A stretch of DNA of 64,000 nt from Desulfovibrionaceae bacterium (GCA_009783025.1 WRHY01000002.1:124001-188000), one strand, 5' to 3'. Counted from the stretch's first letter, positions 49,703 through 58,130 are shown. Notes: a model not told the origin generated them from the letters alone. Translations and numbers: made by a program.

Positions 49703-51150
49703 CATGCTAAGGCTTCCCACACGGACAAGCCGTGCGCCTTCAGGTAGCGGAGCGCCTGGCTGGTGCAGTCCACCTGGTCGTCATGTGGCCCGGCCGGGAA
49801 GCTGATCATCTCCGCGATATAGTCCGGCACCCAGGGGTGCGCTATTTCATCTTCCGGGATAAATACGTTCCCTGCCGCGAAAAGCGGAGTCACGGCATAA
49901 GCCCTGGCGACCTTGGAGCCGTCCGGCTCCACGGGGATAAGGCCCGGAATCTCCTCGCGCAGGGCATCCATGACGGCCGGGCCGTTGGCCTTGTCTTCGA
50001 TCAGGGTGGCCATGCCGAAGAACTGGGCGCACATGGTGCGCACCGCGTTTTTTGAGGCCGTGAAGCCCATGCGGGCGCGCACCTGATGTAGTAAAAAGTA
50101 GTTCGGCCCCTTGCGGCCCCAGGCTTGCCCGACTACGAAGTCGGACCCGTCCGTATCCTTGAAGGCCATGTCCCAGGAGAAGATAATCTCGTCAAAACTC
50201 TCCGGAAGGTTGCCCAGGTTCCAGCGCCGGAACCAGGTCTCCTGGAAGATGTTTCCGCCTTCCTGGACCGGGCTTTGCTGATACAGGGCGCTCCATTGCG
50301 AGGGCGAGAGCGAGGCCTTGGTTTCCAGGAGCTTGTCCAGAGGATGCAGCTCCGGAACCAGAGGCTGCCCGTCCCCGTTGATGGCCGGAAAACTGAGAAG
50401 CCTGGCTTTGGGGTTGTTCTTGGCCACGATGCCGGTCAAATCATCCACCGCCCACCGGGTGGCCATGATGATATGCCCGGACAGCTTGGACAGGCGCGTC
50501 AGGAAAACCGTCTCATACCAGCGCTGGATGCTGCGCTTGACCGTGGGCGAGCGGGCTTCCTCCTCGTTTTTTATCGGGTCATCAATGATGCCGATATCCA
50601 CGGACTTGCCGGTAAGCGGCCCGCCCACGCCTGTGCAGACGTAATAGCCCCGGTGGCCGGGAATATCGAAACGGTCGGAGTTGCGCAGCGCCTGGCCTTC
50701 AACCGTGACCACGCGCCTGGGGTTCAGGGCTATGCCCGGAAAGACAGCCCGGTACAAATCATCCATCATGATGCGCTGCACGTCCCGGTTCATGTCCCTG
50801 GCCAGGTCGGCGGCATAAGAGGCTGCCGCGATACGAAGTTCCGGAAACAGGCCGAAAATATAAGGCGGAAAATGGCGGGAGACGAGTTGGCTTTTGCCGT
50901 GTTGCGGGGGAGCGCCAAGCAGCAGGATCGGACGCAGCCCGGCCAGGGCTTCACGCAGGAACTGATCCAAGGCCTCACACACGGCCAGGGAAAAAGCGGA
51001 ATGGACGTAGCCCGGAAAAGTGAAAGAAACAAAGGCCGAGAACGAGCGCCGGGCCATCTCGGCCCGCAGGAGGCGCAGCTCGCGCTCGGCCAGGGCCGCG
51101 TCAAGCAACTCTTGCTGTGAGATCGGCAATTTTCTTTTCAAGTTCGGCAT
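49702..51150 (-). CDS. Terminase large subunit
   Basis: 482 residues. ATPase with LLLGAPPQHGKSQL (Walker A-like) and VDIGIIDDPIKNEEEA, then an RNase H-type nuclease with IIFSWDMAFKDTDGSDFVVG and DDQVDCTSQALRYL. Packages DNA into heads. Overlaps the small terminase gene by 50 bases. Confidence 0.93.
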   Translation of the reverse strand: MPNLKRKLPISQQELLDAALAERELRLLRAEMARRSFSAFVSFTFPGYVHSAFSLAVCEALDQFLREALAGLRPILLLGAPPQHGKSQLVSRHFPPYIFGLFPELRIAAASYAADLARDMNRDVQRIMMDDLYRAVFPGIALNPRRVVTVEGQALRNSDRFDIPGHRGYYVCTGVGGPLTGKSVDIGIIDDPIKNEEEARSPTVKRSIQRWYETVFLTRLSKLSGHIIMATRWAVDDLTGIVAKNNPKARLLSFPAINGDGQPLVPELHPLDKLLETKASLSPSQWSALYQQSPVQEGGNIFQETWFRRWNLGNLPESFDEIIFSWDMAFKDTDGSDFVVGQAWGRKGPNYFLLHQVRARMGFTASKNAVRTMCAQFFGMATLIEDKANGPAVMDALREEIPGLIPVEPDGSKVARAYAVTPLFAAGNVFIPEDEIAHPWVPDYIAEMISFPAGPHDDQVDCTSQALRYLKAHGLSVWEALA

Positions 51151-51667
51151 CAGACAGGCCCTTTAATTCTTTCGCGCCGCCGAGCGCCTCCACCCTGGAC
51201 CTCATCTCCGCTTCCACTTCCTTGCGCGTTTCATCCTTGATACGCTTGGCAAAATCCTGTTCCAGATGCATGGCGTGCGAGAGGTCTTTCAGGGAGCGGG
51301 CTATCTTGGCCACTTCCGCCGCGTCAAACGTGGCGTCAGGATCAGTCGCCCGCTTCTGCATGGCTGTAAACACGAGGCCGCGCAGGATTTCCACCAGAAG
51401 CCGTCCCTGATCGCCTTCCAGACTTTCCGGACCAAGCTCCTGGGCGAGCTGGCGGGCATATTCCCGGTTTTCCCGCATGGCCCTGGCGGTTTCGTTGAAG
51501 CTGGCCGCATACCTGCCCAAGGCGCTGCGGCTCGGCGGGTCGTTTACCCTGCCGCGGATAAAGGCCAGCAGGGCGTCCAGGGTGAGCGCGCCCTGCATGA
51601 GCTTTTTATCCAGTTCCCGCAGAATTTCCGGCGGCAACTTGGTTCTGATGCTGCTCTTTCTGGTCAT
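51101..51667 (-). CDS. Terminase small subunit-like protein (DUF3486, Mu gp27)
   Basis: 188 residues, helical. RKSSIRTKLPPEILRELDKKLMQG and SRSALGRYAASFNETARAMREN are DUF3486 hallmarks. Recognises phage DNA for packaging with TerL. Confidence 0.88.
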   Translation of the reverse strand: MTRKSSIRTKLPPEILRELDKKLMQGALTLDALLAFIRGRVNDPPSRSALGRYAASFNETARAMRENREYARQLAQELGPESLEGDQGRLLVEILRGLVFTAMQKRATDPDATFDAAEVAKIARSLKDLSHAMHLEQDFAKRIKDETRKEVEAEMRSRVEALGGAKELKGLSDAELEKKIADLTARVA

Positions 51668-51670
51668 GAT

Positions 51671-51976
51671 TTAATCCAGGGGAGGCTTTTGCACTCCTGC
51701 AACCTTGCGGGTGCCTTTCGCTGTTTCCCGGCCGGCCTGCGTCAGCCGGAGAGCGGGCATGGAACCGATGTGTTCCAGGGTGAGCAACCCGGCTTTGCGC
51801 AGAAAGTCGGTATCAGCGGTAATTTCGTCGCTGTTCACCCCTTTTATAAGATAGGCCTCCAGAGCGAGCTGAAGCAGGTGGCTGCCCATGCGCAGATCCG
51901 GCTCGTCCTCCAAAAAGCTGAGAATTGCCAAGCGTCGCTTCTCAGCGATTTTTTTCTCCTGTTCAGCGGTGAACAT
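51671..51976 (-). CDS. Mu gp26-like phage protein
   Basis: 101 residues, winged-helix pattern (AILSFLEDEPDLRMGSHLLQLALEAY, then LLTLEHIGSMPALRLTQAGRE). Stands between DUF2730 and DUF3486 genes as in Mu-like phages. Function unknown. Confidence 0.75.
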   Translation of the reverse strand: MFTAEQEKKIAEKRRLAILSFLEDEPDLRMGSHLLQLALEAYLIKGVNSDEITADTDFLRKAGLLTLEHIGSMPALRLTQAGRETAKGTRKVAGVQKPPLD

Positions 51977-52353
51977 CAGGCTTCTCCTCGTTTTATTACC
52001 AGCCGGTCAAAATTGTCGTTCAGGCGCTCCATTGCCGCTGATTGTCCTTTCAGTTGCGCCGCTGTTTCCTTCTGCAGCCCGCGCAGTTCCTCCAACCCCA
52101 ATTCCAGCCGGTGCAGAGCCGCCACACTCGGCATATTGGTGATGGCGGCGTTCAACTGGAGGATGTTGGCGCTCAGTTCGGCCAGGGCCTGTTCCTGCCT
52201 TTCCCGGAGCTTGGTGATGTCGGCCAGGGCCGTCTCAAACTCCTTTTTGCTGACAAAACGTTGCGACAGGTGCCACAATGCAAAACCGACAACAAGGGCA
52301 AGCGCTGCCGATACGATGTTCCAGTGTTCGATAATTATTTGTAAAAAATTCAT
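51976..52353 (-). CDS. DUF2730 membrane-anchored coiled-coil protein
   Basis: 125 residues. One membrane segment at about 5-27, then a long coiled coil with FVSKKEFETALADITKLRERQE. Fits DUF2730 of Mu-like phages (gp25 region). Overlaps its neighbours by one base on each side. Confidence 0.8.
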   Translation of the reverse strand: MNFLQIIIEHWNIVSAALALVVGFALWHLSQRFVSKKEFETALADITKLRERQEQALAELSANILQLNAAITNMPSVAALHRLELGLEELRGLQKETAAQLKGQSAAMERLNDNFDRLVIKRGEA

Positions 52354-52964
52354 CAGTTTCCCTTGGATTGTTCCCCTTCTTTGAGCCCCCTGTACCAGGC
52401 CTGCCAGGCCAGAAGCCTGGACTCCAGCCAGCGGGCGCGCTCCGCATATTCCGCGAACCAGGCTATGAGATCAGCCTCGTTCACCCCTTCCAGTATCCGG
52501 GCGCGAGGGGCCGGATGGGCGGCGGGCTCTCCATCAGCGCCGGGGGCGCATAAGGCTGCGGACAGGGCAGCGTCAGATAGCCCGGCTGCTTCGTTGAGCA
52601 GGCGGACAACATCAGGGCCAAGAGTAACAGTGCTGTTCTGGGCCACATGGGCGATTCTCCTTTGCAAGGCCTGGGTTTGGGCGTTGTGTTCGCGGTCCTG
52701 GCGCTGCAGGTCCACGGCCAGGGCGTCACCCCTGGCCACTTCGTTCTGATACTCGGTAAGAATGTCGGCCAGGGCTTCGCCGTAGGCCTCGGCCGCGCGG
52801 CGCTGTTCCTCGGCCCGCTCCACCTTCAGGGCGTTCAGCGATGCCCGGCCTTCGGCCTCGGCCTTGCCGTAACCGGCGCTGTAGGCGACCCAATAGGCCG
52901 CCCCAAAACACGCCAGAACAACCCCGCCCAGCAAGACCATTTTTACAGCATTGGTTGTCGTCAT
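52353..52964 (-). CDS. Rz-like inner-membrane spanin
   Basis: 203 residues. One N-terminal membrane segment (about 6-28) followed by a coiled coil of about 90 residues (EEQRRAAEAYGEALADILTEYQNE). With the lipoprotein encoded inside it in another frame it joins inner and outer membrane at the end of lysis. The tail of about 70 residues is longer than in lambda Rz. Confidence 0.8.
   Translation of the reverse strand: MTTTNAVKMVLLGGVVLACFGAAYWVAYSAGYGKAEAEGRASLNALKVERAEEQRRAAEAYGEALADILTEYQNEVARGDALAVDLQRQDREHNAQTQALQRRIAHVAQNSTVTLGPDVVRLLNEAAGLSDAALSAALCAPGADGEPAAHPAPRARILEGVNEADLIAWFAEYAERARWLESRLLAWQAWYRGLKEGEQSKGN
52481..52648 (-). CDS. Rz1-like outer-membrane spanin lipoprotein, embedded in Rz
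   Basis: 55 residues in a different frame wholly inside the Rz gene. Begins MWPRTALLLLALMLSACS with the lipobox LSAC; the mature part is Pro-rich (PCPQPYAPPALMESPPPIRP). The ATG at 52648 has AAAGGAGA upstream. Nested Rz/Rz1 pairs are a known phage lysis layout. Confidence 0.82.
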   Translation of the reverse strand: MWPRTALLLLALMLSACSTKQPGYLTLPCPQPYAPPALMESPPPIRPLAPGYWKG

Positions 52965-53476
52965 TGCCGGGCCTCCATGATGGCCGCGCCCTGGATGCAC
53001 AGCTCGTATTCGTTCTCCCGTCTAATCTCCAGGCCGCGCAGTTTTTTGCCCTTGCTGTACACATAGAGGGTCATGGCCTTGCAGCCTTCGCGGTAACGCC
53101 CCGCGTTGAAATGCCCGGCCGCTGTGGAACGGCCATACGCGCCAAGCCCTATGTTGTAGGCCAGATCAATGGCCGGGATGGCCAGTTCCGGCACATCCAT
53201 AATGCCGGGAGTGATGCGGCGCACGCCTTCGGCAAACTCCGCCAGACGATCCTCCAGCAGGCGCATGCATTCCTCGGTGGTGTAGGTCACGCCGGGGATG
53301 GCGTATTGCGGATCGGTCTCGCCCACGCACACCGTAGGCGTGCCGGTCACGTCCTTATAGGTGGTGGTGACCAGCCCCTCGTGCTGGACAACAAAGGCGA
53401 GAAGAGCGGCGGCCGCTGCTGAACCTATAATGGCGGTGAGACTCTTCTTCTTTCCGGGCAGGGGCATCTTGGGCAT
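52961..53476 (-). CDS. Endolysin, GH24 lysozyme with signal-anchor
   Basis: 171 residues. N-terminal hydrophobic stretch 13-30 (rich in Ala and Gly, as in SAR endolysins), then the catalytic triad E33, D42 and T48 in HEGLVTTTYKDVTGTPTV. Cleaves peptidoglycan; a SAR anchor lets it reach the periplasm by Sec and wait until the membrane is depolarised. No separate holin is recognised in the cassette. Confidence 0.88.
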   Translation of the reverse strand: MPKMPLPGKKKSLTAIIGSAAAAALLAFVVQHEGLVTTTYKDVTGTPTVCVGETDPQYAIPGVTYTTEECMRLLEDRLAEFAEGVRRITPGIMDVPELAIPAIDLAYNIGLGAYGRSTAAGHFNAGRYREGCKAMTLYVYSKGKKLRGLEIRRENEYELCIQGAAIMEARQ

Positions 53477-53483
53477 AGGAAAA

Positions 53484-53517
53484 GCCCTCCTTTCATACCG
53501 AAGTACAGAAGGAGGGC
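53484..53517 (-). promoter_or_regulatory. Hairpin holding the endolysin ribosome-binding site
   Basis: GCCCTCCTT and AAGGAGGGC pair, with an inner TAC-TTCG-GTA tetraloop stem. The AAGGAGGG arm is the Shine-Dalgarno sequence for the ATG at 53476. It may delay endolysin synthesis, or serve as a weak terminator since a short TTTT follows. Confidence 0.55.
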
Positions 53518-53584
53518 CTCGGGGTTCACCCTGAACTGTTTCAGGGTGCGAGAGAGCAGGCTGTATAGCGCCATTATCCTGACC

Positions 53585-53935
53585 TTACAATAAGGTCAAC
53601 TGTTCCTGCTTCGGACCCATGCCGGCCACATAATAAACGTAACGCTCCGTCACCCCGCACTCCAGGGCGATATCCCGCTTGGTCTTGCCCTGCGACAGCA
53701 ACTGATGCACCCGCTCTTTGTGCGGCTCCCGCTTGCCGTTGGGCACGATGATATACTGGCCCTTGAATTCGGCGCACAAGGCTTCCATGCCGCGCAGGCC
53801 CACGATCCGCGCCAGATCGTGGACGCTGCTGGGGTTATGGGGTACATAGATTTCCACGCCGCCACGAGTGACGCACAAGGTGTTCGCCATGTCCCGGCCA
53901 AGGATTTCTATGAGGTCCGGCATGGAAACCCACAT
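53585..53935 (-). CDS. mor: Mor-family middle transcription activator
   Basis: 116 residues. Mor/C features: an N-terminal dimer region, then VPNGKREPHKERVHQLLSQGKTKRDIALECGVTERYVYYV with the helix-turn-helix. Activates the late-gene promoter after replication starts. Its ATG at 53935 lies in the stop of gemA (TGATG), so both are coupled; 53923 is another possible start. Confidence 0.88.
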   Translation of the reverse strand: MWVSMPDLIEILGRDMANTLCVTRGGVEIYVPHNPSSVHDLARIVGLRGMEALCAEFKGQYIIVPNGKREPHKERVHQLLSQGKTKRDIALECGVTERYVYYVAGMGPKQEQLTLL

Positions 53936-54606
53936 CAGGGCCGCCTCCGGCCTTTACGCGAGGCATCTTTATCCAGGGCGGCGATCACGGCGCGAAGCTG
54001 CTTCGGTGTGGCCTTGTAAATATTGTCCACCTCGCCTTTGGTCTGGCGCTTCAGGATGCCCTCGGCGTATTCCATGCCGATGAACTTTTCACCCGGCTTG
54101 CGCCTGTCAGCCAGCAGGGCGTTAATTTTTGCGATCAGCGCGTCCGGCCCCCATCGGTGATAGTCGCGCCTGGCATAAAAAGGACGGCTGGACTGAAAGC
54201 CCAGCTCCGCAAGCCAGGCCAGCACCTCATGCAGTTGCCGCACGTCCAGATCCGCCGCGCTGTCCACCCCCCAGCGAACGCCAAGAGTATACCGGTATAC
54301 ATCCTCGTTAAACCCTTCCAGCAGCTTAAACAGCCCCGGCTTCCCGCGCCGCCCGCCTGTGGCAATATGGATTTTTGCCAGCATGGCCTTGCGCTGATCT
54401 TCAATCTTGCCGGGACTGCGCTCTTTCCGGGCAGGAGGCGTCGGTACCAGAGGCGGGGGAGGCATGTTTTCTTCCGGCGCGGGCGCTGGAGCGGCTTTTT
54501 CAACGCCGGGAAAGCGGAGAACAACGGTGTTGCCGATACAGTGCGCCGTTTCAGCCTGGGGAGTTCCACCCGCGGATCGGGGACGAAAGGGGATAATCTT
54601 GGCCAT
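53935..54606 (-). CDS. gemA: GemA/Mu gp16-type regulatory protein
   Basis: 223 residues. The core AMLAKIHIATGGRRGKPGLFKLL and ADLDVRQLHEVLAWLAELGF are the GemA/gp16 hallmarks; the first 90 residues are Pro-rich and variable. In Mu GemA affects host gene expression and DNA relaxation. The ATG at 54606 has AGGAGG upstream. Confidence 0.85.
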   Translation of the reverse strand: MAKIIPFRPRSAGGTPQAETAHCIGNTVVLRFPGVEKAAPAPAPEENMPPPPLVPTPPARKERSPGKIEDQRKAMLAKIHIATGGRRGKPGLFKLLEGFNEDVYRYTLGVRWGVDSAADLDVRQLHEVLAWLAELGFQSSRPFYARRDYHRWGPDALIAKINALLADRRKPGEKFIGMEYAEGILKRQTKGEVDNIYKATPKQLRAVIAALDKDASRKGRRRP

Positions 54607-54614
54607 AACGCCTC

Positions 54615-55184
54615 CTACCGCACCCTGCGCAAGGTCACATCGTTGCAGCAAAACTCTGTGGCGCCCCGTTTGTGGACCCACACCTGGACGTACCAGCGGC
54701 CATCGCGTTTCTGGTACGGCGGAGCCCGGACATGGCCGGTTTCATTGAACGGGCGATTCTCCAGATAGACGCGGACTTCCGCCTTTTCAGGCAGATAGGG
54801 CGCGGGCTCTTCCTCCGGAAGCTCACCATCGTTCAGTAGTGCGGCCACCAGTTCGCCGATCGCCGCGCGCGTGAGAAAGCTGTACTTGCCCACAGGACAG
54901 TGCCAGACTTCCGTGACATGCCGCTCGGCCCCACTTCCTGTGGGGCGCTCGCTCTCGCGGGCAGGATGGAGCCGGGGAGCGCGGTCCCCGGCTCCATCCG
55001 AAATACGCCCGCTCCGCTGCGCGGCCGCCCCGCCTCCTGCGGGCCACGAACTGATGCGCACGCGGAACAGCCCCTCGCCGCCGTTCTCCTCCGGCCATTC
55101 GTCGGAAGGGAACAGTTCCAGCGAGAACATTTTGCCCTCTGTGCGGAGCAAAATGGAGTCGGATTTTTTACGCTGTTCTGCCAT
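54615..55184 (-). CDS. Early phage protein with an in-frame palindrome insert
   Basis: 189 residues. N-part (DSILLRTEGKMFSLELFPSDEWP) and C-part (WHCPVGKYSFLTRAAIGELVAALL) look like one small phage protein; between them about 45 Arg/Gly/Ala/Ser-rich residues are encoded by the palindromes at 54928-54999 and nearby. Start ATG at 55184. Family not recognised. Confidence 0.65.
   Translation of the reverse strand: MAEQRKKSDSILLRTEGKMFSLELFPSDEWPEENGGEGLFRVRISSWPAGGGAAAQRSGRISDGAGDRAPRLHPARESERPTGSGAERHVTEVWHCPVGKYSFLTRAAIGELVAALLNDGELPEEEPAPYLPEKAEVRVYLENRPFNETGHVRAPPYQKRDGRWYVQVWVHKRGATEFCCNDVTLRRVR
54928..54999. repeat. Palindrome cluster inside a gene
   Basis: GCCCCA..TGGGGC at 54928-54946 and a 36-base inverted repeat at 54964-54999 with arms GGATGGAGCCGGGGA and a six-base loop. 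It does not break the frame. Looks like an inserted palindromic unit. Confidence 0.65.
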
Positions 55185-55290
55185 GTGGGGCCTGCATTGA
55201 CTTTTGAGGGGGGATTGTGGAGAGTGTTTTGCCATGTAAAACACGCAAAATAGAAGTTGCCACAATGCGAACACTCGGAGGGGAGTAGTA

Positions 55291-56934
55291 GTGCGAAAAT
55301 TTTTTAGTTGGCTGCTGATCGTCCTCGGCGTGCTGCTGGCGCTGGCCAGCTTTGTTCCCACAGAAAACCCGCAGGCGGCTGAAGGCGACAAGACCGCTCT
55401 GGTCGTGGGGCTGTTGCTGGCCGGAGCAGGGATTATGTGGCGCCGCAAACGCTCCACGGGGAAGGGGCCCAAGGGCGGCCGGGAAAAGACGGTTGCCGCG
55501 CCGGCTTATGCTGCTGTTGATGAACCGGAAGCCCAGGCGCGGGAGAAAGCCGATCAGATTATCCGCGAGGCAAAACAGGAGGCCGCCGCCATCGTAGCCG
55601 CCGCAAAAAAACAAGGCAAAGGCGGAAAGGCGGGGGGCGCGCCTGTGTTGCAGGGCTCTCCGGAGGAGGTTTTGCTTATCGCAAGAGAGGAAGCCGCATC
55701 CATCCTCAAAGCGGCGCATAAACAGGCCGAGGAAATTGCCGGAGAATTTCATGCCAAGGTGCGGGAAAACCTGGATTATGAAAAAGCCATCAAGGCTATG
55801 CGCAATGTACTGGAAGGATATGGCGATGAATACCTGCTCCCTGCCCGGAGCATTCTGGACGATCTGGCGGAATCCTTCAGCTTTGAACAGGCCGGGCAGG
55901 CGCTGAAGGAAGCGCGCCACTACTCCCGCGATCTGGTGAAGCAAGGCAACGCCGCCACGTGCGACTATGTGGAGGATTACCGCAAAAATACCGCTATCGC
56001 CTTTATTGTGGACGCCTTTAACGGCAAGGTGGACACCATCCTCTCCAGTGTCCGGCAGGACAATATCGGCAAACTTCAGCAAGCCATAAAAGACGCCTTC
56101 TCCCTGGTGAATATAAACGGCAAGGCGTTCAGGGATGCGCGCATTTTGCCGGAATATCTGGCCGCCAGATTGGAAGAGGCCAAATGGGGCTGCGCGGTGG
56201 TGGAATTGCGGGAAAAAGCCAGAGAAGAACAACGGGCCATCAAGGAGCGCATGCGCGAAGAAGAACGCGCCCGGCGCGAATACGAAAAAGCCCTGCGGGA
56301 GGCGGCCAAGGAAGAGGAATCTTTGCAGGCGGCTTTGAAAAAGGCACAGGAAGAAGCTTCCGCGCAGCAGATAAGCGAAGCGCAAAAGGCTCTGCTGGAA
56401 AGCCGGATCGCCGCTTTGCAGGGCAGGCTGGCCGAAGCCGAAGAAAAGGCCAGGCGGGCCGAGTCTATGGCCTCGCTGACGCGTAGCGGGCATGTGTATA
56501 TCTTGTCCAATACGGGCTCTTTTGGGGAAAAAGTGTTCAAAATCGGCATGACCCGCAGGCTTGAGCCTCTGGACAGGGTCAAGGAACTGGGAGACGCCTC
56601 CGTGCCTTTCGCCTTTGACGTGCACGGCATGATCTACAGCGAAGACGCAGTGAAATTGGAGGCCGACCTGCACCGTATTTTCAACCCGCAAAGGCTGAAC
56701 AAGGTGAACTCCCGCAAAGAATTTTTCACTGTGGATATGGAACAGGTGCAAAAAGCCGTTGGAGCCTTGGGATACAAGGTGCAACTGACCATGCTGGCCG
56801 AAGCCAAAGAGTATCTGGAATCCAAAGCCTTTGATAACCTGTCCGCCGGCGAGAGAGACAACATCCTGGCCCGCATCCTGGAAGAAGAGACCGCAAACAA
56901 AGACATGCCGGAAGAAGATACGGTAGAGGCATAA
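55291..56934 (+). CDS. Membrane-anchored DUF4041/GIY-YIG (T5orf172) protein
   Basis: 547 residues on the plus strand, start GTG with GGAGGGG upstream. Two membrane segments at about 4-22 and 35-50, a charged coiled coil, a DUF4041-like middle, another coiled coil at about 305-395, then a GIY-YIG domain of T5orf172 type (GHVYILSN, FKIGMTRR, LEADLHRIF, EFFTVD). Opposite in direction to the phage operon, with its own terminator, so it is cargo. A membrane-bound nuclease-like protein suits defence against other phages; that role is inferred. Confidence 0.78.
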   Translation: MRKFFSWLLIVLGVLLALASFVPTENPQAAEGDKTALVVGLLLAGAGIMWRRKRSTGKGPKGGREKTVAAPAYAAVDEPEAQAREKADQIIREAKQEAAAIVAAAKKQGKGGKAGGAPVLQGSPEEVLLIAREEAASILKAAHKQAEEIAGEFHAKVRENLDYEKAIKAMRNVLEGYGDEYLLPARSILDDLAESFSFEQAGQALKEARHYSRDLVKQGNAATCDYVEDYRKNTAIAFIVDAFNGKVDTILSSVRQDNIGKLQQAIKDAFSLVNINGKAFRDARILPEYLAARLEEAKWGCAVVELREKAREEQRAIKERMREEERARREYEKALREAAKEEESLQAALKKAQEEASAQQISEAQKALLESRIAALQGRLAEAEEKARRAESMASLTRSGHVYILSNTGSFGEKVFKIGMTRRLEPLDRVKELGDASVPFAFDVHGMIYSEDAVKLEADLHRIFNPQRLNKVNSRKEFFTVDMEQVQKAVGALGYKVQLTMLAEAKEYLESKAFDNLSAGERDNILARILEEETANKDMPEEDTVEA

Positions 56935-56960
56935 CCCGGATTGCCGTTCCGTCCTCCAAA

Positions 56961-56984
56961 GCCCCGCCGCGCGGGGCTTTTTTT
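56961..56984 (+). terminator. Terminator of the GIY-YIG gene
   Basis: GCCCCGC CGC GCGGGGC followed by TTTTTTT. Confidence 0.9.
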
Positions 56985-56990
56985 CGGTAA

Positions 56991-57037
56991 AAATAAGTGT
57001 CGTTTTGCTTGACTCTTTGATTGCAAAAATACAAGAT
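56991..57037 (+). promoter_or_regulatory. Promoter region with a copy of the phage-end motif
   Basis: AAATAAGTGTCGTTT at 56991-57005 is the same 15-mer as in the left end of the prophage (26500-26514, other strand). Directly after it comes TTGACT at 57009-57014 as a -35 box with a loose -10 (CAAGAT or TACAAG). The motif would overlap a bound polymerase, so it may be an operator. Confidence 0.5.
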
Positions 57038-57055
57038 GTCAAAAAAGGAAGTGCG

Positions 57056-57223
57056 ATGCGAGAGGCCGAACCTGACAAATACGCGGCAACAATCACCGTG
57101 CGAATGTCGGAGGAGGAGCGCCACAGGCTAAAATTGCTTGCGGTGCGGGAAAAGAAAACTTTCAAGGATTTGTTGTTTGAAGCCTTGGAGAAAGCTTTTC
57201 CCGGTTGGCGGGAGGAAAAATAA
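57056..57223 (+). CDS. Small ribbon-helix-helix-like DNA-binding protein
   Basis: 55 residues. Pattern ITVRMSEEERHRLKLLAVREKKTFKDLL is that of RHH repressors and antitoxins (beta strand then two helices). ATG at 57056 has AGGAAG upstream. No toxin gene is adjacent; it may regulate the plus-strand island. Confidence 0.7.
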   Translation: MREAEPDKYAATITVRMSEEERHRLKLLAVREKKTFKDLLFEALEKAFPGWREEK

Positions 57224-57291
57224 ACAGCTTGGCCGGGTGGTGGAACACCACGGCCAAGCCTAACCACAACCACCCTTAGAAGGAGGGTATC

Positions 57292-57924
57292 ATGGCTAAT
57301 TCTTCTATAGCATCTTTGACCGTGTTCGACAACGGAGAAAGCCTTACCTACGTAGAGAAAAATGGTGAAATTCTGTTCACTGCCGAGGAAATCGGCAGGC
57401 ACTTGGGGTATAGTGACCCCGCCGAAGCCGTTGGCCGTCTTTTCCGCAGAAACCGAAATGAACTCAAGCTGTATGCAGTTCCGGTCAAACTGACCGCCAC
57501 TGACGGAAAAGCCTATGACACAAGGCTTTTCACCGAAGAAGGCGTCTACATCCTTTCCATGCTGGCCCGCACCAATGAGGCCAAAAAGTTCCGCGCCCGC
57601 GTGGCTCTGCTGTTGCGCCGGTTGCGCGGGGAAGCGATGGCCCGCGCCGTGGAACTGGCGCGGGAGGCTGCCTTGGAACAGGGGCGGCAGACAGGCCGCA
57701 AGGAGGCCCTTGCCACCCGGCGCAGGGATTCGCCCGCTTACCGGGCCTTGATACGCCGGGCCTTGCGCTACCGGGGCCTGGGCCTTGAACTGCGCGAGAT
57801 CGGCAAGCTGATGGATTGCAGCCACCAGAAAATCTTCTACATGCTCAAAGACGCCGCACTGCTCGGCCTGGGGGTGTGCGGCCGCCAGGATGGCGGACCG
57901 AACGTCATCTGCGAGGGGGTGTGA
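57292..57924 (+). CDS. BRO-N domain antirepressor-like protein
   Basis: 210 residues. BRO-N at 1-110 (ILFTAEEIGRHLGYSDPAEAVGRLFRR, then LFTEEGVYILSMLARTNEAKKFRARV), basic C-part with a helix-turn-helix-like end (LREIGKLMDCSHQKIFYML). Such proteins act as phage antirepressors or nucleic-acid-binding regulators. AGAAGGAGG upstream of the ATG. Confidence 0.83.
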   Translation: MANSSIASLTVFDNGESLTYVEKNGEILFTAEEIGRHLGYSDPAEAVGRLFRRNRNELKLYAVPVKLTATDGKAYDTRLFTEEGVYILSMLARTNEAKKFRARVALLLRRLRGEAMARAVELAREAALEQGRQTGRKEALATRRRDSPAYRALIRRALRYRGLGLELREIGKLMDCSHQKIFYMLKDAALLGLGVCGRQDGGPNVICEGV

Positions 57925-57925
57925 A

Positions 57926-58123
57926 GTGAGAGTCTGTTCCAGTTCCTGCCCCATAGATGCCTTGGAAGACCTGCAACGCATCATTATGTTTATGCGTGAA
58001 GCTCTGTGCGGTGGACGGGATGTTCCATTTTCCGACACGGGCCTGTGCGGAGCCCAACTTATCTTTTGGGCTCTGGAAGCGGATGTTATGGAGGTGCGTG
58101 AACGCATAGTCAGTTCCAAGTAA
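57926..58123 (+). CDS. Small Cys-containing phage protein
   Basis: 65 residues from GTG at 57926, just past the BRO stop, with GAGGGGG upstream. Opens RVCSSSCPIDALEDLQRI. Helical, four Cys. Family not recognised. A terminator follows. Confidence 0.6.
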   Translation: MRVCSSSCPIDALEDLQRIIMFMREALCGGRDVPFSDTGLCGAQLIFWALEADVMEVRERIVSSK

Positions 58124-58130
58124 TCGTTTT

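Noticed and set aside
55168..58119. 983-codon open frame on the minus strand
   Set aside because: It lies opposite the GIY-YIG, RHH and BRO genes, has no ribosome-binding site or domain, and is explained by GC-rich codons of those genes.
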